Shown: positions 43,501 through 51,868 of the stretch, in pieces
Layout: every line of letters starts with the position of its first letter
How positions within the stretch are numbered: the stretch's first letter is position 1
NCBI GenBank assembly: GCA_965644315.1
Contig: CBFFRQ010000089.1
Location: forward strand, 620,001-684,000
Source: Caecitellus pseudoparvulus
Taxonomy: Eukaryota; Bigyra: Bicosoecida
DNA length: 64,000 nucleotides
Direction of reading: 5' to 3'
Program-made: the position numbers and the translations under genes
Notes under the pieces: model-generated
What the model saw: the letters and a program-made list of their open reading frames with translations, nothing else
Databases searched by the model: none
Told to the model about the DNA's origin: nothing

Positions 43501-46500
43501 TTGGTGCTGCGCCGCTCATCCGCCGCGTGCAGGCGGGTCACCAGGTGCAGCACGTCGCGCATCTCCTCCCGCCTGCGCAGCACGCGGGAGTACCAGGCGA
43601 TGAAGGCGCGCTGCTTGGCTTTCGCGCGTGCAAAGGCACAGACACGGGCCAGGGTGGCCCACCCCTGCAAGACACACAGCCGGCGTCGGCGGTGCACCGC
43701 AAGCTGCACCGCCTGTGCGCGCCTGCCCAGGGACACACAGTGGGCGGTGTACGCTTGCCAGGTGGCCCAGCAGCGCACCAGGGCACCCTTGCGCAGGCGT
43801 GTGACGACCTTGGCCCGCAGGTGCCCAGCTCGTGCTCGGCGCGCCCTGGCCTCGTACACCGCCACGCCCCAGCTGGTGAAGGCGCGCGCCAAGAGGCTGT
43901 TGTGCCAGCGGCTGACGGCAGCCCGCAGCGCCTGCGCCTCCGCCACCCGGGCCTTCCACGTGTTGAATGCGCGGTGCTGGGTGGAGGCGGTCCACTTGGC
44001 AGCTGCCGCCCTCATGGCGCGGCGCGTGCGTACAGCATCCTGCCAGGAGTTCAGGGCGTGCCCCACCTTGAGCAGCAGCATGCGGCGGATGGCGTGGGTG
44101 AGCACGGCCCGCTCAGCCCGTGCACCCGCCACGGCATCCGCCCAGCAGGTGAAGGTGGCTGCCAGGGTGCGGTTGGCCCACCGTGCCGCGACGGTGGCCA
44201 TGGCTGCCCGGTTGCGGCGGCGCGTGGCGGTCCACAGGCGCCAGGCGCACACCGCTCGGTGGGCCTTCACCCCCCGCAGACGCAGCACGACGGACAGCGC
44301 AGCCTGGCGCCGCTCCCCGGCCTGCAGCGTGCTCTGTCGCCACGACGCCAGGGCCTGTGCAGCCTTGAGGCTGGTCAGGCGTGCTAGCACACGGCGCAAG
44401 TTGGCGCGGTTGGCAGAGCGGGTGGCCACCCACTGACGCCACGTGGCCAGCGCAGCGCAGGTGTGTCGGTGCTGCAGTCGTGCCGCGACACGCATGCCGA
44501 CATTGCGCAGCCTGATGCGCTCCTGATGGGCTTGCACCCACCCGTGGAAGGCTGCCCGCAGCGCCCGCGCCTTCCACGCGCCCAGCACCCGTGCCGCCTG
44601 GGAACGCACCACTGCTGCCTGGTCAGCGTGTTCGCGCCAGGCAGTGAAGGCGCGTGCCAAGCAGGCACTCTGCATGCGCAGGATGGTGCGGCGCAGCAAG
44701 GCACGCTCACTGCGTGCTTGGGCGGCAGCGGCTGCCCAGGTCCGCACGGCGGCTGCTGCCTTGGACTGCTGCGCTGTGCGGACGACGGCCAGCATGGCCG
44801 CCTTGCGCCGGGCACGCTCGCCAGCCCAGGCACGCCAGGCCAGGAGGGCGCGCCGCGTGTGCCCGTGCTGCAGCGCTGCGACGACCCGGGCCATGGAGCG
44901 GCGCAAGGCGGCCCGGCGTGTGACTGCCTGGCGCCACGTGGCCACAGCCCGCGCTGCGTTGCGCTGCATGAGGCGCATGACCACGGCGCGCATGCGTCTG
45001 TGCAGGTCACGGGAGGCAGCGGCAGCGGCTGCCCAGGTCCGCACGGCGGCTGCCGCCTTGCCGTGGCGCAGTGTCGCCGCGACCCGGGCGGCAATGCCAC
45101 GCAGGCGCGCCTCCTCTGCCTGGTGCTGCTTCCACGCGGCGAAGCAGCGCAGGAGTGTGTTGCCCTGCAGCATGTGGGTGGCCTGGCGCACTTTTTGCCG
45201 CGCCACCCGCCGGGCCGCTGCCCAGTGCCGCCACTGCCGCACAGCCCGTCCAGCGTTGCGGCCTGCAAATGCGGCAGCCACAGCCACCATGGCAGACCGG
45301 CGTGCCGCCGACGCAGCTGCCGCGTCACGCCACGTGTTCAGGGCTCGCTTGACGCCGCCGCGCTGCAGAGTGGCCACCACCACCTGCATGCGGCGGCGTG
45401 CGCTGTGCCGCGCACCAAGCCACTGCCGCCAAGCTGCGACCGCCTGCGCTTCGTGGCGCCGGGCGAAGCGCTGTGCCACACAGCGCGCCCTGGTGCGCGT
45501 GGCCCGCCGCCCCGCCGCCCACTCACGCCACCTGCGCACGGCACGCGCCGTGTCACGGTGCAGGAAGGCCGCTGCCACGCGCACGCCCTTCGCGGCAACC
45601 TCCTTGGCTCGCGCCGTGTGCTCCGCCCACGTGGCGAAGGCACCGGCCGCTCGGCGGTTGGACATGCGGGCGAGGACAGTGCGGGCGGCCTGGCGCGTCG
45701 AGCGGCGGGCAGCGGCCCACTCCCTCCACGTGTTCAGGGCTTGCCCTGCACGTCCATGCAGCAGGCGCCCAGCCACAGCGCGGGCCCGTGCGTTCAGTGC
45801 CTGTGCTTGTTCGTGCTTGAAGAGCCATGCTCGCCAGGCCTTGACCAGGGTGAGGTGTCGAAAGGCCAGTGCTGCGTCAGCCATGCGGCGGCGCATGTGC
45901 TGCGCCTCCTTCGTGTTGCCGGCCCACGTGGCAAAGGCGCGTGCTGCCGTGGCATGGCGCCACAGGCTCAGCGCACGAGCGGTGGCGACCCTGGACGCCA
46001 CCGCCTCCCGTCGGAACTCCACCCACCGCCGGAACGCAGAGGCCTTGGTGGAGTGCAGCCAGAAGGCCAGCGCCCGCCGCACAGCAGCTTCGTGTGCCCG
46101 GCTGGCCATGACGTGGTCTCGCCACGTGTCCCACGCGCTCGCTAGGCGGGCGCTGCGCCAACGCAGCACCATGACTCCCATCGTGCTGCGTTGGCGCAGT
46201 GCCCGCTGCCAGGCGTGCAACCCTCCCTGCAGGCGAATGCGGCGGGAGCTGGCGGTGATGGCGCTGGCAGTTGCAGCCAGGCGGCGTGAGTGAGCGTGGT
46301 AGGCACGCCAGGCGGCGAAGGTGTTGGCCATGGCCGCCGTCTCCCGGGCCGCCTGCCGTGCCCGCAGCATCTGCATGCGGTGCGCCGCTTGTGCCATGCG
46401 TGCCAGCACTGCACTGGCACGGCGCCGGCGCATCACGCCACAAACGTGGGCCGATGCCGCCTGCGAGGCAGCGGCTGACGCGCGCAACGCGTCGAAGCAG

Positions 46501-48788
46501 TCCTGCAGGGAGCCTTGTCGCCACCGCGCGATGACAGATCGGCGGAGTCGCGCACTGGCCGCCTCCACGTGCCACGTCCGGAAACACCTGGCCAGGCTGC
46601 CCGCTCGCCAGTGCTGGATGGCCGTCACTGCCGCTGCCCGGCACGTGTGGGCTGAGTGGGTGGCGTGGCGCCAGCGAGTCACTGCCCGGGCCATGCGGCG
46701 CTGGGCCAGGTGTGTGCGAGCCATGCGTGCCAGCACCGCCTCGCCACGCCACGCTGCGAAGGCCTTCAGGCTCAGGGTGGCGGCGTGGTGGGCGTCTGCG
46801 TCTGCGGTGGCGGCGGCACGAGCACGCCGGTGCAGCGTGTACCGCACCCACCCATCGAACGCCTCCTCCACCGCCTTGCCCGCCAGCGCACCTGCAAAGC
46901 GCCGTGCCAAGCCCATGCCTCGCGCATGCCGTCGCCAGGCAGTGAAGTGCGCCTCCAGGGCCACGTCATCGAAATGCCGTGTGGCGATGCGGGTGAGGGT
47001 GCGGTGGGTGGCGCGCCTGCGTGCTGCTGACCGCCATGTGCCTAGAGCGCCCACCACCCGCCGGCGCACGATGCGGGCGGCCAGGTCTTGCTCCACGCCA
47101 GCCACCTCTGCGCAGTGCGCGGTGTACCCCCGCCACGCGTAGAAGCACTTGGCAGCCCGTGCGACGAGGAAGGAAGCCCGCATGGTGCTGACAGCTCGGG
47201 CACGCGCCTTCCACCCAGCAAACACCGCTGTGAGGGTGTGTGCGTCCACGATGGCGGTGCCGTGCTCCAGGAGGGGCATGCGTGCGGGCAGTGGCGCCAG
47301 GCGCCGCAGCAGGTACTGCCTCAGGTGCCCCAGGCACCGCAGGTGCACTTCTGACGGCGCGGCGGAGTCAGCGAGCAAGCGGCGGTGCGGGGAGTGGGCC
47401 CACCCACTCCGCACGAGGGAGTCCACCTCCGGCACTGCCGAGGGACTGGCGGGGCGTGGCACCACCTCCCCCGCCGCCCGCAGGCGCTGGGCGACGGCTG
47501 GCTGGTGCAGCATCCACTGCGGGCCGCGGTCAGGCAGGCCGACGGCCAGCCACTTGAACAGGGCCCGGATCTGCCCCGGGTGGAACAGGGGGTCTGGCCG
47601 GCTGTGGATGGTCACGACACGCCAGGCAGTGAACATCTTGCGCAGGGTGGTGGTGGCATGCAGGTGCAGGGCGCTGGCGAGCTGGTGTCGCTGGGCCCGC
47701 AGGCGCCCCGCGTTGGAGCGCCACCGGTGAAACGCAGCAGCAGCCAGGTTGGCAGCGTGCACGGCATGTGCCTCGTCAAAGGTCGCCGACAGCTGGGCTG
47801 CGTGCTGAGCCGTGTCAGCTGCCGCCGATGCACACGCCCGCAGCCAGCGGCGGAAGAAAGAGGACAGCGTGCGCACGCGCTGGTACTGCTCAGACTCCAC
47901 GATGCCTTCGATTTCCGCAAAGGCGGCGTCTGCTGCTGCACGGCGGCGAGACGCCTCTGCCGCTGCCTGGCGGTGCTGGGCGTCTTGCTCCATGGAGGGC
48001 TGCAGCCGTGGCGGGGTGGGGGGGGGGGGTGCCTCTGGCGCAGGGGGGGGGGTGCCGCTTGGGTGGGTGGCGCCAGCGTGGGCGCGGGGAGGCGGCGTGC
48101 GCAGTCCCCCCATGACCTCATCAAAGCGCCGGAGGGGGTCAGGGGATCGGCTGGGTGTGCTGGCGGGCAGCGGCACCCTGGGCGACTGCAGGGACGGCGC
48201 AGGGGACGCTCGGCTGGCTGAGCCAGGGGAACGCCAGGTGTCCGGCAGCGGCGCCGCGCCCACGGTGGACATCATGGTGAAACGGTGAGCAGTGTCCTGC
48301 ACAAGGGTGTCAATTTGCAAAGGCGTGCCGTGCCGTGGTGCGGGGGACAGCGCCTGGCGCTGGAGTGCAGTGCGGAAACTGCACTTGAAGATCGCAGCTA
48401 CACCCACCTGCCGCGCCCGCTCCAGGCGGTCCCACCAGGAAGGGTCCGTGTCCAGGCTGAGCTTCAGCAGTGTTCGGTAGTAAAAGGTGTCATCTGAGGG
48501 GAAGATGCCGTGCCGACGCAGCACCGTGTCATACGCATCCAGCACGTGCACGAGCGTTGTGCGCGGGGCTGCCTCAGCGCCGGGTGCGTTGGCAGCAGCC
48601 AGGCGCTCAGCCTCCGTCAACACATCGCCCAGCACCGTCAAATCAGCGGCTGTGAAGGGCCGCGTGATGGCCGCCAGCGGCGACGCGGCAGGCACTGCCA
48701 TGGCGCAACGCTGGGCGGCGGACGGCACCCAGCAGGTGAGGGCGTGGTGCGGAGTTTGCCCGGTGCCGTCCATTGCTGCTGCCTGCAT
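37584..48788 (-). CDS. Giant Sfi1-repeat (centrin-binding) protein
   Basis: An open frame of 3734 residues from the ATG at 48788; later in-frame ATGs are possible. Residues about 1-330 form a non-repeat N-terminus with a helical module (DDTFYYRTLLKLSLD) and a Pro/Ser-rich linker. The rest is a long chain of degenerate repeats of about 33 residues with the Sfi1 core A-x-x-x-F-x-x-W-[RK], such as AFNTWRAHAETL and AVRTWAAWAAAR. By eye there are on the order of 90 repeats, interrupted once near 43090-43470 by a Gly/Pro/Ser linker. Sfi1 repeats form one long helix that binds a row of centrins in centrosomes or contractile fibres. Several repeats are nearly identical at DNA level. No intron is needed, although one in-frame intron near 48370 is possible. 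Confidence 0.88.
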   Translation of the reverse strand: MQAAAMDGTGQTPHHALTCWVPSAAQRCAMAVPAASPLAAITRPFTAADLTVLGDVLTEAERLAAANAPGAEAAPRTTLVHVLDAYDTVLRRHGIFPSDDTFYYRTLLKLSLDTDPSWWDRLERARQVGVAAIFKCSFRTALQRQALSPAPRHGTPLQIDTLVQDTAHRFTMMSTVGAAPLPDTWRSPGSASRASPAPSLQSPRVPLPASTPSRSPDPLRRFDEVMGGLRTPPPRAHAGATHPSGTPPPAPEAPPPPTPPRLQPSMEQDAQHRQAAAEASRRRAAADAAFAEIEGIVESEQYQRVRTLSSFFRRWLRACASAAADTAQHAAQLSATFDEAHAVHAANLAAAAFHRWRSNAGRLRAQRHQLASALHLHATTTLRKMFTAWRVVTIHSRPDPLFHPGQIRALFKWLAVGLPDRGPQWMLHQPAVAQRLRAAGEVVPRPASPSAVPEVDSLVRSGWAHSPHRRLLADSAAPSEVHLRCLGHLRQYLLRRLAPLPARMPLLEHGTAIVDAHTLTAVFAGWKARARAVSTMRASFLVARAAKCFYAWRGYTAHCAEVAGVEQDLAARIVRRRVVGALGTWRSAARRRATHRTLTRIATRHFDDVALEAHFTAWRRHARGMGLARRFAGALAGKAVEEAFDGWVRYTLHRRARAAATADADAHHAATLSLKAFAAWRGEAVLARMARTHLAQRRMARAVTRWRHATHSAHTCRAAAVTAIQHWRAGSLARCFRTWHVEAASARLRRSVIARWRQGSLQDCFDALRASAAASQAASAHVCGVMRRRRASAVLARMAQAAHRMQMLRARQAARETAAMANTFAAWRAYHAHSRRLAATASAITASSRRIRLQGGLHAWQRALRQRSTMGVMVLRWRSARLASAWDTWRDHVMASRAHEAAVRRALAFWLHSTKASAFRRWVEFRREAVASRVATARALSLWRHATAARAFATWAGNTKEAQHMRRRMADAALAFRHLTLVKAWRAWLFKHEQAQALNARARAVAGRLLHGRAGQALNTWREWAAARRSTRQAARTVLARMSNRRAAGAFATWAEHTARAKEVAAKGVRVAAAFLHRDTARAVRRWREWAAGRRATRTRARCVAQRFARRHEAQAVAAWRQWLGARHSARRRMQVVVATLQRGGVKRALNTWRDAAAASAARRSAMVAVAAAFAGRNAGRAVRQWRHWAAARRVARQKVRQATHMLQGNTLLRCFAAWKQHQAEEARLRGIAARVAATLRHGKAAAAVRTWAAAAAASRDLHRRMRAVVMRLMQRNAARAVATWRQAVTRRAALRRSMARVVAALQHGHTRRALLAWRAWAGERARRKAAMLAVVRTAQQSKAAAAVRTWAAAAAQARSERALLRRTILRMQSACLARAFTAWREHADQAAVVRSQAARVLGAWKARALRAAFHGWVQAHQERIRLRNVGMRVAARLQHRHTCAALATWRQWVATRSANRANLRRVLARLTSLKAAQALASWRQSTLQAGERRQAALSVVLRLRGVKAHRAVCAWRLWTATRRRNRAAMATVAARWANRTLAATFTCWADAVAGARAERAVLTHAIRRMLLLKVGHALNSWQDAVRTRRAMRAAAAKWTASTQHRAFNTWKARVAEAQALRAAVSRWHNSLLARAFTSWGVAVYEARARRARAGHLRAKVVTRLRKGALVRCWATWQAYTAHCVSLGRRAQAVQLAVHRRRRLCVLQGWATLARVCAFARAKAKQRAFIAWYSRVLRRREEMRDVLHLVTRLHAADERRSTKLVSLDFNLPGLRSHGMLGGRHGASLPSGGTLAHHGSAMGTPASATWALATTGAVPVPGPAPLWSPPGHSPWLQGVGRSAPVFTPAQSLRTGAFSASATQAPPQAYDDWLDAEEEEDADILAASRGGQPAMSGTELVSAALQRWRAGPAARAWSAWLAFAVGRRRKRVTDILASMHCRRATLANSFAVWHRWARTHRLLRVAGRYFAATVKQRTFVAWRQQTVRSQRVRAVAMDFLWRADSRRLGAAFDAWAQHAHRTKQLRASLAGFIARRTGDVLASHFHAWQAAATVSRTQRQAVQGMLARCLMGNQRAAFTAWRTWAQRSRWARRAALTFLIGNTQRGVFRRWAAYTAHRRERRAVAQVGARFAAELRARHTARLLAHWQRTAFLFRSCAALRHRFVHVNLPRRVFYAWRVCADRSRAQRTKLTSILLQWQHRRSAAAVRTWAGWVRARAANRSKLAAAHAALAGRTQRKAFNTWRAHAETLATARRSMTRVVQRIRHASQAAAFRTWRCQTEAAAQAAAAQAAAVRLWSNRSLASAWHAWCAMVQGRRADRARMRHAVGVLQHASTARALRSWRAHAHARAQHRQRMQAAVGSWMHTGTARAVRTWAAWAAARRALRASSRAVIVRWQNREVLAALDAWRARVRRTHDARATMRRVVATMQHAKVARFVRAWAHHTREQTRLHASMRRIAVQWAQRHVAGAVRRWVEVTRRRRRARTAARQALAFFNASAAARAFLTWKTHAADARSHRAALQAAVSHWNSATVAAAFRTWAATTAEAKQSKALMTKAVQAFAMREQRGAVLAWQHWAQQRVAHRATMRRVVATMQHAKVARFVRAWARTTREHRAQQALMRRAVAGWQHQSVGGAVRAWAAWAASRRECRRLKRLALGAFMLKAERGAVLAWQEWTQRRVAQKTAMRRIVATMQNAKVARCVRTWAGAVAEHKAERATMRRVVATMQHAKVARFVRAWASTTREHRAQQALMRRAVAGWQHQSVGGAVRAWAAWASERRQGRALMARAVSRWQHGAASRVVLTWASAARARAERKAAMRKAVLSWTRASEAGALRTWAQWTAQRQHARATMHRAAGAFALRGTRKAVLTWWDFVQQRRHARAQMRRALLTMQASGAARAVRAWASATAEAKRRRQVAHHVAATLVHSSLARAVRGWAANTRTRRENKASIARAGAFFLRSTEMRAWQAWRAYTAQRKAFAEKAAAVIARRYMADTQTFFNAWVQAFRWRKAVAANLAKFVALWSGRRTARTFYAWAQHTREEVAARRARAYWAHIMYAKAFNRWHQTTLQRRAARRVIVSWHNRQLAGAWRSWRRHVSGLRVLERLSSRNATLLKASFSTWHRHAHAAAHERRVLQTAVAFWQGGSKLKAFTAWRDFVAARQAEAHRTMVARATVLRGQALRTLLAWRGWVVDMSAKRAMWAHEQDIKLRTMRRYTLLRLLLMRRGFRVWSRTTRLLAATDRMRARVLTSQCLRPAFAALKSEVRRARNLRQVEVLAAAQSLRRRAATALLSWHGKAHEQRLMGKAVGHFALSSAGKAVRAWRYKTLAAKAQRHRTLRLTVRAQSSLLQWRAACRRARLARATAATLSVRCKAIRQRQALAAWRNLAIAKIHYRSCLLSGALQRWKGGSTAAVHRRDELLRTALTRMTHNTASRAFQRWACFARERREQRAAALRVLGRIAQQSSAAATVAAFGMWKKWTLQSRGLAQLLARSRQLRAVHALRKWVRTTRIRAVSSARSARAGKFRKYTVLRKVWAAWRGGAWKRGSRSTASLPSPLALARQPPATASQASSLGYFEAKSGLAPRSASRGSDRHRSSQGTWGLSSSVHSGGLHTPQSAGPARVHRQAFHTPQAGPSGRPAFTPMAQDAFGASVPMGGLSGISRVPSSAPQSARVTATPSAQPGSVYTLVPDGFGGMLLVPAATVTVAPDGRVVGTSDMSFADQVAQTPHSNGPGWE
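40470..41042 (-). repeat. Recently duplicated block inside the Sfi1 gene
   Basis: Bases 40470-40646 recur almost unchanged at 40866-41042, an offset of 396 bases (132 codons). They encode two adjoining Sfi1 repeats. Shorter copies of the same unit are at about 40681-40742 and 41467-41542. Confidence 0.85.
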
Positions 48789-48790
48789 TG

Positions 48791-49714
48791 CTACTTGTTG
48801 GCTGACACTGCGCGGCGCGTGCCGAGGAACTTGGCCACTGCAAAGTCCCTGTCTGGGTGCCTCCACGTGACGCCAGGCGGCAGGTGCACCTCTGACGCCA
48901 TGATCTTGTCCCCCACCGCCTTGCCGCGCAGGTCCAGGACGAGGGAGTCGGGGATGGCCTCCCCGAACGCGTACACGGGCAGCTTGTGCATGAGGTCCAG
49001 CTTCCAGCCCGCCTGCTTGAAGGCGACGCAGCGGTCCTCGTTGATGGAGCGGGTGGGCAAGCCCAGCGGCACGCCGGGGTTGCGGCCCGGCACATAGATG
49101 AGCCAGTCACAGGACAGTGCCTCGGGCTTGGCTGCGCGGGAAAGGGGGGGGGGGGCGCGTGCAGGGCACTGGCATTGGCGCACACGCTGCGCTCGCACGG
49201 GGACACACTGGGGTGAATGGACATGTACCGTGGCAGGGCGCGGTACGCCACCCCGTCCACCGTCAAGTCGAAGAGGGTGTTATGGAACGACAGCGGCCGG
49301 GCGTTGTAGGCCGCCTTGAGCTCAGCGTGTGGCACCCAAATGTTGATTTGGTGCTTGTTGCCAGCCTTGTCAGTGCCATACACCTGCCCTGGGATTAGCC
49401 CAGCCTCTGTGGCGGGTGGCAGGGGGCGATGAAGGGGGCGCTGCTGGCACGTGCGGAAAAAGCGCCACTGCCTCACCTCTCGCTGCCGCTGACGCCTTTG
49501 TGCCCAAATCCCGTTCCTGGCGCCGCACCCCTGTCAATGATGGGACATCAAATGCAAGTCCAAACAGCCCACGCCGCAGGGGCGTGCTGACTGTGCTTGC
49601 CGCAGCCGCTGCAGCCGGCACAGCAGCGCGGCATGCGCTGCCCACCCACTGGCCTGCTGACGCGGCGGCCAGGCGCGCACACCGCGCGACAGAGAGCTGG
49701 GCGAGGGCGGCCAT
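48791..49714 (-). CDS. MRPL25: Mitochondrial large-subunit ribosomal protein bL25m
   Basis: bL25 binds 5S rRNA or its structural equivalent in bacterial-type ribosomes. Exons are 49477-49714, 49209-49406 and 48791-49131 (introns 49407-49476 and 49132-49208), giving 258 residues with consistent phases. The first exon is an Ala/Arg-rich presequence. Splicing gives REAGLIPGQVYG, the conserved bL25 start, followed by INIWVPHAELK, LTVDGVAYRALPR and the segment CDWLIYVPGRNPG. The presequence favours mitochondria over plastids, but does not exclude the latter. The stop codon lies two bases before the ATG of the Sfi1 gene. Intron 2 contains a run of 12 C. Confidence 0.78.
49452..49461 (-). promoter_or_regulatory. 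TTCCGCA motif in bL25m intron 1
   Basis: The intron reads CTTTTTCCGCACG on the coding strand, nearly the same as in kinesin intron 1. Confidence 0.45.
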
Positions 49715-49827
49715 GCTGTGTGTGGGGAGGGGCGCAGACACGCCTACACGGGGGCATGTGTGCAAGTGCATTTGTTGCGGTGGAGAGCGGTCGTGGAGAT
49801 GTGCTCACGCAGCGTGGATGTGCCGTG

Positions 49828-50923
49828 TCACGCTGGGGGGGGAGACACCCCGCCCCCCTCCCCCGCTTCCCGCACAGCTGCAGTGCGCTGGTCAGCCTCA
49901 CACGCCTGTGTCTGGCGTGGGGAGTGCGGCGGCAGGTCCGGGAAGGGGTGCACCAGGGGCAGGTGCACACCGTGGTGGGAGTCTGCGCTACTTGGTTTGT
50001 CGAGCAGCGCGCTGGAGGCGTGGCTGTAGGCGGAGGGGTGCCAGGCGCCCATGACGTGAGTCATGGCATGCTGCACTGCTTCTTGCACCTGTCTGATGCT
50101 GTGGATGACGTATGTGCTGTGGTGCAGGGCTTTGATGCGGTTGGCGGTGGCGGCGGCAACATGGCAGTCGCTACCAAGCCCCGGCGCACAGCCCGGTGCG
50201 CTGCCGAGGGGGGCAGGCCCCTCCCACTGGGGCGGCAGCGGCTCGTCATTGGTCAGGTACACCGACACCGCCCCTGCTGCGGCGGCAGCCACGACGTCGT
50301 CCACGCCATCCCCCACCATGATGAGCCCGGAGCTGGGCACCCCCAAGCTCGATGCAATGTGCAGGAGAGCATCTGGTGCGGGCTTGGGCGGCGTGAACTC
50401 CCGGCCCAGAGCTGGCTTCAGCGCAGCCGCTGTGGCTTGCGGCAGCTTGCTCAGCACTATTTCCACGCAAGTGGCGGAGTTGCGGGTGAGCAGCGCACAG
50501 GGAATGCCTTGGTCCACCAACCACTGCACGACCTCCACGAAGCCATCCTGAACGCGTGTTGCTTCCACGCCAGCCACTTCCATCTCGTGCACCTGTGCAG
50601 GGAGGGGGTGCGTGGTGGGCGCAGTGCGGAATTTGGTTGCGCCTCCACGCACGACTTTAAAAGCAGCGTCACGCTTGCTAGGTTCGTAGCTTTCAATGTG
50701 CCCGATAATGTCCCCACCTGGAGGGACACCCGTTCGTTCCCTCATGGCCACAAAGTCTGCAGGGGTCGCGCGGGTGTGACGGCAGAAGTGCAGTGTTGGC
50801 CTGGCTCTGTCCAGCACAACTCGGGCGCGCACCTAAGCTGTTGCGCTCTGTGATGGTGCCGTCCATGTCAAACACCACAGCGACTCCTGGGGACGTCTGC
50901 ACACTTCCCTCCATCCCTGCCAT
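49828..50923 (-). CDS. HAD-superfamily hydrolase (phosphatase-like)
   Basis: Exons are 50833-50923, 50653-50756 and 49828-50592 (introns 50757-50832 and 50593-50652), giving 319 residues. Motif I is VVFDMDGTI with the nucleophile Asp, motif II is CALLTRNS, motif III Lys lies in PPKPAPDALL, and motif IV is MVGDGVDDV. A helical cap follows motif I (FVAMRERTGVPPGGDIIGHI). The pattern is that of phosphoglycolate-phosphatase-like small-molecule phosphatases. The substrate is not predictable. The last 60 residues are low complexity. Intron 2 is 60 nt with no stop, so it looks like coding sequence. Confidence 0.85.
50625..50634 (-). promoter_or_regulatory. TTCCGCA motif in HAD-gene intron 2
   Basis: The intron reads CAAATTCCGCACTG on the coding strand. 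Confidence 0.4.
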
Positions 50924-51302
50924 GGTCCTTGCCCGAACGCTGCGTGTTGGTGCAGTGGGAGGCGGTGGAAGCAGCAGGCGCGGCCTCCAGGCACGCCACG
51001 TCTGCCTGCACCAGGCGGCCCCTAGCATGCAGCTAGGGTGCAGGACGATGCAGGAGAATTGCACTTGTGCAAGGTGTCCTGGCTCTGGATCCCTTGTCGA
51101 TTTGGAGTGTGGACCACACCGTGTGGACCAACAGGCATCGAATGGTCGCCGTACTTCGCCCTTGGCAGGACCCCGTCCTGCAAGACACAGCGTGCCAGCC
51201 CAATACAGCTTTCACCACAAAGCACACCAGCAGTCTATTACTGATCTCTGAAGGTGCACTCCCCACTTGTCCAACGCTCTCCAGCTCCCCTCACCGCTGA
51301 CC
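50924..51302. other. Divergent intergenic region, HAD / DCC genes
   Basis: 379 bp between two divergent starts. No motif copy, RNA or repeat is recognised. Confidence 0.5.
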
Positions 51303-51818
51303 ATGGCTGTGCAGCGTGCCGCCGTGCGCAACGTGCTGGTGTATGACGGCGTGTGCAACATTTGCAACGCAGGCACCCGCTTCGTGGGGCGACTGGATGC
51401 TGGCAAGCGCGTCCACTTCGTGTCCATGCAATCCAAAGAGGCCCTGCCATTCTTGCAAGCTGCCGGCGTCAGCCCAGAGGAAGTGCACAAGCGCTTTGCC
51501 TTCTTTGAGCAGCGCCCTTCCCCTGCGGGGCGAGGCGCGTCGCCTTGCAGATCAAGCGTACTTAGCGAACATGTGGACGTCCCGGAGCCGTGGGTGTTCA
51601 GCATGGGTGGGCTAGCAGCACTGCGTGTCGGCGTGGCGGTGCAGGCTCAACCGATTTCCGCAGCTGCAGCGGCTGCGCTGGCACTCCTGCCGCAACGGCT
51701 GGTGGATGCATTGTACGACGCGGTGGCAGACAACAGGTACAAGTGGTTTGGGCGAACGGAGGCGTGTCAGATCCCCACCCCTGCAATGCGCAGTCGGCAC
51801 CTGGACATGCGCGGCTGA
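51303..51818 (+). CDS. DCC-family (DUF393) thiol-disulfide oxidoreductase-like protein
   Basis: A 171-residue protein from the first good ATG. The family signature is at the N-terminus: VLVYDGVCNICNAG, where the C-x2-C pair is the putative redox site. The C-terminal half has LVDALYDAVADNRYKWFGR, matching the family pattern of a conserved Tyr/Asp helix followed by N-R-Y-x-x-F-G-R. The middle segment (PSPAGRGASP) is poorly conserved and could hide a short in-frame intron. The family function is not well established. The gene is convergent with the biliverdin-reductase-like gene, with 50 bp between stops. Confidence 0.8.
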   Translation: MAVQRAAVRNVLVYDGVCNICNAGTRFVGRLDAGKRVHFVSMQSKEALPFLQAAGVSPEEVHKRFAFFEQRPSPAGRGASPCRSSVLSEHVDVPEPWVFSMGGLAALRVGVAVQAQPISAAAAAALALLPQRLVDALYDAVADNRYKWFGRTEACQIPTPAMRSRHLDMRG

Positions 51819-51868
51819 GCTGGCCGCGTATTTCGGCAGGCAGCACGTGGCGTGGCGCAATGCCGCCT

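Noticed and set aside
42735-44387. Long plus-strand ORF opposite the Sfi1 gene (550 codons)
   Set aside because: It is a GC-rich shadow of the repeat array and shows no domain. Similar long frames occur all along the antisense strand.
51653-51662. GATTTCCGCA inside the DCC-family ORF
   Set aside because: It is sense oriented but lies in coding sequence that fits the family without an intron, so it is left out of the motif set.
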